Origin: Baffinella frigidus
Lineage: Eukaryota; Cryptophyceae; Cryptomonadales; Baffinellaceae
Assembly: GCA_026770585.1 (NCBI GenBank)
Contig: MU646384.1
Coordinates: 832,864 to 850,862, forward strand
Length of the DNA stretch: 17,999 nt
Direction of reading: 5' to 3'
How positions within the stretch are numbered: position 1 is the stretch's first letter; each line of letters opens with the position of its first letter. The position numbers were made by a program, and so were the translations under genes. Shown piece by piece: positions 7,636-16,800 of this stretch. Under the pieces are notes generated by a model. The model searched no databases. It was not told the DNA's origin and saw only the letters and a list, made by a program, of their open reading frames with translations.

Positions 7636-10600
7636 CTACTTGGCCTCAGCGAAGACTACGGACGGCGCCACCTTGAGCAGCACCACGTTCTCGAACTTTT
7701 GCTGCCAACGCGCGAAAGTTGCCCCGAGGCGCGTCAGACGTGCTCGTGTTCGCAGACACGCGAGAACTTTGCTCACGCCTTGGCACGCGATTTCCAGATT
7801 CGCAGCCAATTGTCGATACCGGGCAAATCCGGAGGTGTACAAAACGAGGGCGGTTCCAGGAGGGGAGGATACCATCATTTGATCAAGGGCCCACTTGTTC
7901 TTGAAGAGCACCACAGGACGGTTCTGCGAGTCCCGGAACATCTGCTCGAGAGGAGTTGGCGCATTCGCTCAGGCGCGGCACGCTCGCTGGGGAGATGTGC
8001 TGCCCGATGCACGCATTCGCACAGGGCCCCGCGGGGGGGGCGTCTGGGAGATGTGGCGTTGGTTGCTCCAACCCAGACGCCCGAGTGCTCCAACCCTGGG
8101 CGGGAGATGTGATTTGGGGCGCTGAGATGCGCCCCACGATCTGAAAGGCGGGCGGGAAGAGGCGAGCACCCGGGCCAGCGTGCTGCTGCGCAAGACACGC
8201 ACGCGTTCACAGCCCGCTTCGGGTCCGGGTAAGGAAAGATCGTCACACCGGTCGCAGCGCGCAAGCGTGGTGATTGGATGGTGATTGGATGGTGATTGGA
8301 TGGTGATTGGAGGCAGTGAGTGCGACCTGGGCATTGAAGAGGCTTCCCTTGATCATCGGTTCTGCCGCATCCCAGCCACCCTCGACCCACCGTGCGATGT
8401 TGAACGGCATCGGATCGTAAACTGTCTCCACCCCATACTCTGTCTGCCGAGGGTGGTGGGGCGGTGGAGCGTGTCAGGGTCGCACGCGGTCGCAACAGGG
8501 AAGGGGGGGGGGGCAGAAGCGCGGGGTGTCTGTCTAGTAAGCATGAAAGGTGGACACTGAAGAGTGGACCACCTGCGAGGTCCACTTAATGGTCGACTTA
8601 GTTAGCAGGTGGTCTCCTCCCCAGAACCTCAACGCACACATGCAGGTACGCGAGGGGCATCGTTCAAGGAAGATCGACGGAAAGCGCCACGCAAGATTGA
8701 TGGGCACCTCAACCAAGCACACGCACGTCTCACGTGCAGATGGGCGAGAGAGGCATGATCGGGAACACGCACCCCGAGACGGGAGGCGACGACTTCGAAC
8801 TGGAGGTTTCCGCACGCGGCGAGGATGGGGTCCTGCTCGTAGTCGTTGAGAGAGGTGAACACCTGCACCGCGCCCTCCTCCTGCAGAGCGTCGATGCCCT
8901 TCTGGAAGTTTTTCTGCCGAGACAACACGCGTCCAGTCAGGCCGCGGGCCCCCATGTGTTCAAAATACAACCACGCGTGCAAATTATTTCTGCCACACAC
9001 GAACCGCGCGCCGGTGGATCCAGGCGCGAGTTTCTGCCGCGAAGGGGGCGCTTCGCGTCCCGTGGCCCGAGATTTGGCGTTTTTAAAAAACCGTGTGCGA
9101 AAAATAAAGCTGCCGGAGGGGGCTCGGAAGAGGGGGGGCGGGTTTGATGCGGATGGGGTTCGGAGGTGGGGGGGCAGTGCGAAGGGTAGAGCATCGGAGG
9201 CCGGACCCGCTTCGACGGGTTCATGTTGCGGATGTAGTTGAACAGCTCCGGAGAGAACGAGGGGATCCCGTCGTACAGCAGCCCCTTTGTCACCGAGATG
9301 GTATCGCCGATCGAGAAGGCCCCAGGGTTGACGAACCCGACGATGTCGCCAGGGTAGGCGACATCGATTGTCTCGCGGCGCTGGGCGAAGAGCTTCGAGG
9401 GTGCTGAGAGCCGCACTGTCTTGCCTGTGCGTGTGTGCAGCACCTGGCGTAGGGTTTAGGGTTCAGGGTACCCTGACACTAGCGCCCGGGATCGCTCGTC
9501 ACATTCACGCACGGCCACCACCATCAAAGCCAGCTCCCCGACCAGTAGACAGGGCGCCAGCAAGCCCGTTGTCTGCAGCGGGGTTTCACACGATTGGTGT
9601 GGGGCGCAAGGAGTCGCATGCGTAATCGCGGGGGCGTGGTGGGGGAGGACCTGCATGCGGCGGTTTCGCACACAGGGTAAGGCGCGGCAGTTGCGGAGTC
9701 GCGGGTGTGAGGAGGGGCGTGCCACGTTCATGGTGCGAGGCGCAAGGAGTCGCATCCGGCACCGCAGGGGGGGGGTGAGGCCAGCAGCAAGCCCTTGTTC
9801 TGCGGCGGTTTTGCGCACAGGCTGCGGGGCGGACGTCGCGGAACCACGGGGGTGGGGTGGGGGTGTGCCTGCATGTCCTTCTCGAAGCGTCCGGAGCAGA
9901 CGCGCACGAACGCGATCCGGTCCCGGTGCTTTGGGTCCATGTTCGCCTGTGGGGGAACACCGGTTACTCCCACTGATTTCCCCCCCTGTTACTCCCAGTG
10001 ATTTCCCTAGTTACTCACGTGCAAACGCCGGTACCGGTGACGCCGTGCCAGGAAGCGTCAGCTCGACCCCAGGCGTCCTCACAAACAAAGCCCAGAGCTG
10101 CTTGTCCCAGGCAGGGGAGGGGCGACATCTCTCCAGCACGCCTCGAGTGCCTCCGTACAGGGGTACCTCGCTCAGAAACAACGCCCACCCGTCTAGGACC
10201 ACCAGAGGGCCCTACGCATAGGCATACTGTAGGGTCCCAAGGGGAGGTGGTTTCTTATGAGCGAGGTACCCCTGTACGGCACGTGAGCGCGCGGCGACGG
10301 CTCTGCACCATATGTTCATGCGCGGGGGAGGGACAGTCCGGAGGATCAACGGGGGGTGAGGATGGGCTTGGACCTGGAGTTTGAAAACGAAGCCCGAGAA
10401 CTTGTCGCTGGCTGGGTCGACCGGCCCCTGGTTGCTCACCCGCCCTTTCGGTGTCTGCCACCGCGGGGGGGAGAGTCAGGAGACACCCCCAGTCAGGCAA
10501 CTGCCCGCGTGCATGCCCTCCGGAGGGTGACCGCCCCACGCCATCGTCATTCGGGAGGTGGGGGGGGGGGCTCGTGCCCGGTTCACGCAGGCTATGTCAA

Positions 10601-13600
10601 GGTTCTCAAGGTCACACTGCAGGGCAGGTGAGGTGTGGGAGAAGTCCCCGAGGGTGTTGATCAGGCCTGGCCGCGCCTCACTTATTCCGAGTGCGGGTCG
10701 GATGTTTTTCCTGGCTGATTCCGTGTGTGGGTCAGGCAGGGTGTCGGCACCTGGCTGATTTCGATGAACTTGTCGAGGAAGAGCTGGACGCCGAAGTTGT
10801 TGAAGCCTGACCCGAACCACACCGGCGTCTGCTGCTGCGACATCACCTGCTTCCCAGGTGTGAGGTTAGCGTCATGCGGGCATGGTTTACGCTTTACGGT
10901 GTGAGGGTTGGGATGTAGGGTGGTATGCTGTTCGGTGTTCGGGTTAGGTTTTGTAAGGTGTGTAGGGTGCGGGGTTTGGGTTCAGGGTTTTGGGTGCAGG
11001 GGTTGGGGATGATGTATGCGGGTGTAGGGTTTAGGGTTTATGGTTCGGGGTTTGAGGTTTAGGGTTTAGTGTTTAGGGTTTGGGGTTTGGGGTTTGGGGT
11101 TTGGGGTTTGGGGTTTGGAATTTGGAATTTGGGGTTTAGGGTTTGGAGATGAGGGATTAAGGTTGAGGGTTTGGGGATTAGGGTTTAGCGTTTGGGGTTT
11201 GGGGATTGGGGTTTAGGGTTTAGGGCTTAGTGTCTGGGGTTTGGGGTTTAGGGTTTTTGGTTTAGGGTACAGGATTTAGGGTGTAGGGTTTAGGGTTTTT
11301 GGTTTTTGGTTTAGAGTTTAGGGTTTAGGGCGTAGGGTTTAGGATATTGGGTTCAAGGAGAGCAATCGAAAGTGAGAGCGAAAGCGAGGGAGGGAGGAAA
11401 GGAGGAATGGAAGGAGGGATGGACGAAGGGATGGAAGGAGGGATGGGCGAGAGAGGGGGGCGCGGGCAAGAAAATGCGACAGTGAGAGTTTGTTCCAGGG
11501 AAGAGGGAGTGCGAAGGTGTGCGTGGTTCGGACCAGTTCGATATCGAGGGGTTCGAGAATCTCATCGAGGATCAGGAGCTCTTCGCGCAGCTGGGCCAGC
11601 AAGTCCTCGGGGATCAGCCCTTCCAGGATCGGGTCGTTCACGTCCGACACCTGCCGATACATCACATAGTCCCGTTCAATACATTGAGATTAGATTGCCC
11701 CATTCAACACATTTGGATTAGATTGCCCCATTCAACACATTCAGATCAGGACTCCGTACACATGCTCCTGAACGAAGAGTATCTAAATATTCAATGAGGA
11801 GCCCCGATTAACCGAGGCAGAGCTAGACTACCAACCAAAAGCGCCCATATGAAACGAGGCAGAGCTAGACTACCAACCACAAGGTTGGTAGTGCATGTCG
11901 GGGCAAGGTTTGCCAGGGGGAGCCCGCGCGCCGGGAGGGTATCGTCAAGGCGTCTTGCACATCCTTTATCCAAGACCAATTCGACAAGTGAGGGCGATGG
12001 ATGGATCCTGGAGAGCATGGAGCAGGGCGTGCGCAGTGCAACGAATGCTCGAATGCCAGCATGCTGAGGTGGCAGGCTGGAACAGGGGCGAGACCGTGAT
12101 CTCCGAGGCGCGCTTGGAACCCTTGCCCTCCTTTTCGAACAGATACACCCTCTTTTCGACCCGGTCATACACCCCCTGCGCGAGCGGGCGACAATTCTGT
12201 CAGCACACAGAGCCTGTCCCGCACGGGACGCGCCATACCATTCCTTGCCCGCACCCAGCGGCGGAAACTATCCCGTGCACATCTTCACCTCTCTCGCTAC
12301 CTCTCACCGTTCTTCAACACTCCCAACCCCCCAAAAGACACCCTCCCACCCCAGAATAGGGGAAAGCGGTTGCCAGGTTAGGGCCGACCCTATACCCTCA
12401 ACCCTAAACCCCACACCCCAATCCTAAAGCCTAAACCCTATAACCTAAACTCCACACACGGGTTTGATGCCTTGAGAAGGAGGCTCCTGCAGGATGGAGG
12501 AGGAGGACCTGAAAGCGGTCACCCGACCCGATGGGCCACGTCATGGGACACGGCGCCACGCCCAGCGTCTTCTCGATGGTGTCGATGAGCTCGAGGGGTT
12601 CGAGCGACGGCCGATCCATCTTGTTGATGAACGTGAAGAGGGGAAGCTTGCGGAGCTTGACGACGTCGAAGAGTTTGAGGGTTTGGGCCTCGAGGCCTTT
12701 GGCCCCGTCGAGAAGCATCACTGCGTTGTCCGCAGCCTGCCCCGCACACACCTCATCATCACAACAAGGAAAACAATTCGCTCATCAGAGAGAAACAATT
12801 CTGACACCTACTGACACATACCAAGCTCCTCAGAATCTAGTGCATGGCGCAGAAAGAGAGCATTCAACATTGTTTGGAGACCGGTGTGTGTGTGTGGGGG
12901 GGGGGGTTACAGCAATGGTGCGGTACGTGTCCTCCGAGAAATCTTCGTGGCCGGGCGTGTCAAGGAGGTTGATTTGGATTCCGTTGTACTCGAACTGCAG
13001 CGCCGTGGAGGAGATGGAGATGCCACGCTCCTGCAACCGTGCCCACCCCACCGTCACCAGCGGAGCTTCATCCCTAGATGCACCAGCATCGCGGCGTGCA
13101 CTGAGGGCGTGGCCGTGTTACATGCGCCTTGTCTGCCCGGTTCTCAGCGCAAGACAGGGGGAGGCGCAACGCGTGCCTGCTCGATCGCCATCCAGTCGGA
13201 GGTGGCCCTGCGTCGCTCTCCCTTGGCCTTCACAGTCCCCGCCTCCTGCACCGCGCCGCCATACCTGTCCAGGCGCAGCGTCAGCGAAACGCAACTCTCG
13301 CGAGCACTTGGAAAGAAGGGGGGATGTGGGCGCTTACAGGAGCAGCTTCTCTGTCATTGTGGTCTTGCCAGCGTCGGGGTGACTGATGATGGCGAAGGTG
13401 CGGCGCCGGTCTATTTCACGCGCCATCTCCTTTGCAGATGGGGGGGGCGCGCCGCTCATTGCGAGACCTCCAGCGCACGGCGAAGAGCGGCCGAACCTCG
13501 CAGGACGCACGGAGTGCAGGCCCGAGAGGGCGGCGCCAATGCCGAACCCGGCCGCTGACGGCATCATCGACACGCATGCCGCACAGGCGATCACACGAGT

Positions 13601-13633
13601 GGCCATCCCTCTGCGTCTTCGCATTTCTGCCAT
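7636..13633 (-). CDS. prfC: Peptide chain release factor 3, nuclear gene with plastid-type leader
   Basis: RF3 is a translational GTPase that recycles class I release factors from the ribosome after peptide release. Fourteen exons are proposed: 13633-13338, 13264-13177, 13030-12911, 12736-12509, 12175-12095, 11650-11534, 10846-10751, 10454-10374, 9946-9869, 9443-9207, 8913-8773, 8443-8327, 7941-7873 and 7701-7636 (stop TAG). They give 604 residues; bacterial RF3 has about 530. G1 is [10 protein letters not shown] (83-92), G3 DTPGHEDF (152-159) and G4 NKMD (206-209). RF3-specific segments include [74 protein letters not shown] and NKWALDQMM. The first 70 residues are extra: a basic start, a hydrophobic stretch ([17 protein letters not shown]) and a Ser/Arg/Pro-rich part, as in signal-plus-transit leaders of complex plastids. 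Introns 2 and 9 use GC donors. Met1, Met4 or Met10 could be the start. Confidence 0.96.
8040..8083. repeat. Hairpin in RF3 intron 12
   Basis: GGCGTCTGGG and CCCAGACGCC form a 10-bp inverted repeat with a loop of about 23 bases inside intron 12 (7942-8326). Its function is unknown and it may be fortuitous in GC-rich sequence. Confidence 0.5.
8269..8311. repeat. 11-bp tandem repeat, four units
   Basis: Four near-perfect GGTGATTGGAT units lie just beyond the exon 12 donor, in RF3 intron 12. Confidence 0.93.
9449..9472. repeat. Telomere-like tract 7, abutting a 3' splice site
   Basis: GTAGGGTTTAGGGTTCAGGG lies directly next to the acceptor of RF3 exon 10. In the transcript it reads CCCTGAACCCTAAACCCTAC followed by GCCAG and then the exon, so it occupies the pyrimidine-tract position. 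Confidence 0.8.
9549..9868. repeat. Imperfect tandem duplication forming RF3 intron 9
   Basis: Related blocks recur about 230 bp apart, for example CCAGCAAGCCCGTTGTCTGC (about 9553) with GCAGCAAGCCCTTGTTCTGC (about 9783), and GGCGCAAGGAGTCGCAT at about 9603 and 9740. The CCTGCATG next to the exon 9 donor also recurs near 9650. Confidence 0.65.
9867..9868 (-). other. Non-canonical GC donor of RF3 intron 9
   Basis: Exon 9 ends EKDMQ and the intron begins GCACAC. Joining it to exon 10 (VLHTRTGK) preserves the RF3 family spacing exactly. The nearest GT downstream would insert about seven residues. Confidence 0.8.
10158..10274. mobile_element. Second 117-bp copy of the MITE-like element
   Basis: It starts CAGGGGTACCTCGCTC, ends TATGAGCGAGGTACCCCTG, and is flanked by TA on both sides (10156-10157 and 10275-10276). 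It lies in RF3 intron 8 (9947-10373). The left arm is more diverged than the right. The centre shares GACCACCA and TACTGTAGGGT with the copies near 7000. Confidence 0.9.
10868..11352. repeat. Degenerate telomere-like tract 8 (G-rich on +)
   Basis: A long array of GGTTTAG, GGTTTGG and GTGTAGG variants occupies most of RF3 intron 6 (10847-11533), beginning about 20 bp from the exon 7 acceptor. It is C-rich in the RF3 transcript. Confidence 0.93.
11368..11470. repeat. Polypurine tract
   Basis: About 100 bp on the plus strand is almost pure purine, with GGAAGGAGGGATGG units partly tandem. It adjoins tract 8 in RF3 intron 6. Mirror-like purine runs can form triplex DNA, but here that is only an inference. 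Confidence 0.8.
11671..11752. repeat. 28-bp tandem repeat, three units
   Basis: Three head-to-tail units of type CCCATTCAACACATTTGGAT lie in RF3 intron 5. The first and last are more diverged. The AT-rich sequence contrasts with the surrounding GC-rich DNA. Confidence 0.85.
11813..11892. repeat. 25-bp direct repeat ending in a hairpin
   Basis: CGAGGCAGAGCTAGACTACC plus ACCA-type sequence occurs at 11813-11837 and again at 11855-11879, a 42-bp period. The second copy ends in ACTACCAACC-ACAA-GGTTGGTAGT, a perfect 10-bp stem. It lies in RF3 intron 5 (11651-12094). Confidence 0.85.
12390..12455. repeat. Degenerate telomere-like tract 9 (C-rich on +)
   Basis: CCCTCAACCCTAAACCCCAC and similar units lie in RF3 intron 4 (12176-12508), about 50 bp from the exon 4 donor. 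Confidence 0.88.
13175..13176 (-). other. Non-canonical GC donor of RF3 intron 2
   Basis: Exon 2 ends DWMAIEQ and the intron begins GCACGC. Joining to ERGISISS gives the uninterrupted RF3 motif. The nearest GT would insert Ala-Arg in a region that is length-conserved in the family. Confidence 0.72.
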
Positions 13634-13823
13634 TTTATGGGAGGCCGTGTCCTACAGGTTCTGAGCCCCAGAATTCCATATACGTCTGAAGGCTCGTATA
13701 TCAGACAAATGGCTCGGATTAGGCTCCAATTCCACGTATGTGCCCCCCGAGTTTTTGACAGTTAGGGTAAATATACGAGGAGGGCCAGGCAAGGAGCGGG
13801 CTTTGGCGCTCCCGCCGCCCAAG
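13634..13823. promoter_or_regulatory. Shared divergent promoter of RF3 and the coiled-coil gene
   Basis: The 190 bp between the two start codons is less GC-rich than the genes. It contains GTCTGA (13684-13689) and TCAGAC (13701-13706) as an inverted repeat with an 11-base spacer, TATACG motifs, and three GGCTC boxes. An upstream ATG near 13709 opens a short frame. The promoter role is inferred from position only. Confidence 0.5.
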
Positions 13824-16800
13824 ATGCCCGGCTTCGAGGCGGTCACCCTCCACGGGATCCAGCTGAAGAGCGAGAAAGTCATCGACGCGGGCCACCTCGA
13901 GGTACCGTTGGTCCGCTCTATACGTCTTCGTCCAAAGAGCTAAAGCACTCGGTGCCTGCTCTCTGCGAAGTTGAACGGTGGTGTGTTTTGCCGGTAAAGT
14001 TGCCGCTGTGCGTGCGCAGGGTTCTCATGTGGCTGGCGAGACAACGCGTCGCCAATGCAAGTATTTTTGGAAACTGGTCCTGACCTGTTGGAACCCATCT
14101 TTCTGTCCGCAGACGCAGCTCACGATGATGCTGGAGCTACTTGCGGAGCACCATCAAAACTTCCAGGCCGTGAACAAGCGCATGGATGACGAGAGCGAAC
14201 GTAACTTCAAACGGTTCCAGAAGCTCGACGGCCAGGTGGCAGATCTAGGTTCGCAGCTCAAGGCGGCGCAGGAGGAGATCAGAGAGGCTGTGTCGACTGT
14301 CAAGAAGCTCGACACAAAGGTGAATTCCATGGAGGAGCGGCTGGAGAACAAGATCGCGGATGTGCGGAGTGCGACAGAAGCGGTGCGGGTGCGCACGGGC
14401 GCGCTGGAGCTGCGCGTGGCGGGGATCGAACCACAGATCAAGTCGCTGCAGACCGAACAGCTTCGCCAGGCCGAGGAGAACAAGGACATGTTCAAAAAAG
14501 TCCACGAAAAGGTATATGCCTCCCCAGCCAGTGTCTCGCGGGCGCTTTCCGCCACCTCCCGCGCGCTTTCCGCCACCTCCCGCGCGTCGGGGCTCTTTTT
14601 GTGCTCGCCGCTACGCCTCTCCCTGCACTGACCCTGATGTTTCCCCTGCACCGACCCTGATGTTTCTGCGTGATAAGTGATGCGACAACGTGTGGTTGTC
14701 CGTGCAGGTGGACAGCAACTGGGAGAAGCACGAGGCGAAGATCGTGGAGGTGGAGGAGCGCGGGCTGGATACGCAGAAGCGCATCGCGCACCTCGAGGAT
14801 GCGTTCCGCAAGGCTGACATTGAAGGCCTCACGAGAAAGGTCCGACCGTCTGCCCCCCCGGCAACCTGGCAATCGCGACGCACCCGTCCGAGGACGAAAC
14901 ACGTGCCCCGAAGAACGCCTTTGCTCGCACGGTGAAAGCACGCGCGGCTGCAGGGTAGGGCTGGCCAGGCGAGGACGGTGCCTGCGACTCAAGACGTCGA
15001 GTCGCAGAGCAAGTGCCTGTCGCTCTAATGGAGCTTGCCTGAAAGATGCACGAGGGTGACGCAGCGGCGGCGCAGCGGGGATCGTGGTTGACGGAAGAGT
15101 GGGCGGGGGGCAGGTGAACGCGAACACGGAAGGCCTCGCGAAAATGGACACGGTGATCGAGGAGCACAAGAACAGGATCGGGCAGATCGAAACGCGGACT
15201 GAGAAGATCCTGATCGACATGGCGAAGATCCTGCCCTTTGTCGAGGAGACGTACATGACGAAAACCAACGCCACCCAGCGCTTCAACCTGGTGCGTCTGC
15301 TCCCCTCCCGTCGCGCTGCGGGGCTGGCCGGGCCGATGGACCCCCCTCTCGTCGCGATGCAGATGCGCTTCCGTTGGTGCCTGGGTCGTTGAGTGGTGTG
15401 TGAGGTGTGTTGCGGGCGGGCGGCTGCGCAGTGCATGGCCGAGCAATGAACAACGGGTTGGAGCTAACCGACAGAGAATTGGAACCACCGCGCACGACCT
15501 GTTCACCCTTAACTCCAAACCCGAAACCCTACACCCGAAACCAGGTGGAAGTGACGATCAAGGCACTGGACAGCAAGGTGGTGGAGTTCTACCTGACAAA
15601 GGAGGAGTACCTGGTCGCGCAAGATGCGATGAGCAAACAGATGAACAACTTCCTCCTCGATGCGCTTGACCAGCAGCGCCACGACATCCAGGTCCCAACC
15701 CTACATACCCTAAATCCTAAACCCTCCACCTGATACCCTAAACCCTCCACCTCTATACCCTCAACCCTCAACCCTCCACCTAATACCCTAAACCCGCCAC
15801 CTCTATAACCTACACCCTACACCCTACACCCAAACCCAAAACCCTCCACCCGGAGAGCTCTCCTACGCCACATTCAGTGTGAGGGGTGATAGGTTAGGCG
15901 GGACATAGACATGGAGGTAGCAGGTGGGGAAGGGGGGGTTGATGGCAGACCTGCTCCGCGTGGGCTGCACACTGCTCTCCCAAGGTGCTGGGATCATGGT
16001 GTAGGGCGGACCTGGATGGCGATCATGTCGACGCGTGAGTGTGCAGTGCGCTGCCCTGGCGTCCGCGGCCGCATTTCTGCCGACATCATCGCCGTCCGTC
16101 CGCCCCCAGCCCTCCACCTTGGGAGAGTCAGCATACTGGCAGAGAGCGAGAGGTGTGCAGGAGCCGCCTCGCTGGGTGGCTGACTGACTCTTCTCGTGAG
16201 ATCCCTGAGCGATGGCCACATCCCGACATGATCCCTGGGATAGCTGCGGGGCGCTACGGGAGCGCTGTTGGGGAGTCCGTGGGAGCGCTGTGGGGGAGGC
16301 AACGTCCTTGGGGGAGCTGTCCCAAGTCACCTGCGTTGCTTGTTGACGGAGGTGCGGCGGATGTGTACTGACGCATGCCGTCAGTGCGCAGCCCTGGCGA
16401 GGTTGTGTGGGAGCGGGTCACGGAGGTGTCGGTGACAGACGTGGTGATGTCTGACGCCCGAAGCGTGATGTGCGCAGAGGAGAAGGTCACCGCTCTCCAG
16501 GAGCGACGTCGCACGAGCGCCTACGCGTGTGTGTGCAGGAGGTCTCACGCCCGAATTTGTAATGCGCGCGCAGGAGAAGGTGACCGCGTTGCAGGAGCGG
16601 CTGGCTGCGGAGATCGAGGAGCTTTCCAAGGGCGAGGAGATTGCCATGGTTGTCGAGCGCGTTCAGCAGTTCTCCACCGACTTGGAGGTATCCTCCTCCC
16701 TCATTCCTTTGCGACTCTCCTCAGATTGAGGGCAACTGGAGGGGCCCGGATCTGAAGGGCCCTCTACCCCCACCCCCCCACCCTACCCTGGGAGTGGCGT

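Noticed and set aside
8269-8311. CRISPR-like array
   Set aside because: The 11-bp units are contiguous with no spacers, so this is a simple tandem repeat in a eukaryotic intron.
7875-8585. 236-codon minus-strand open frame
   Set aside because: It is out of frame with RF3 exons 12 and 13, which it overlaps, and is low-complexity Pro/Ser/Arg typical of GC-rich introns.
10476-10750. Possible extra RF3 exon containing [11 protein letters not shown], resembling the family APPP motif
   Set aside because: Joining exon 7 directly to exon 8 already gives the same number of residues as bacterial RF3 between these points, so the motif is probably chance in a C-rich intron.
12531-13382. 283-codon plus-strand open frame opposite RF3
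   Set aside because: It is antisense to RF3 exons 2-4, which encode unmistakable GTPase motifs.
13738-13755. ATG at 13738 as start of the coiled-coil gene
   Set aside because: Its frame stops after a few codons. The ATG at 13824 opens the frame that continues through the donor into the coiled coil.
14492-15436. 314-codon minus-strand open frame opposite the coiled-coil gene
   Set aside because: It is antisense to exons with clear heptad coding and has no recognisable domain.
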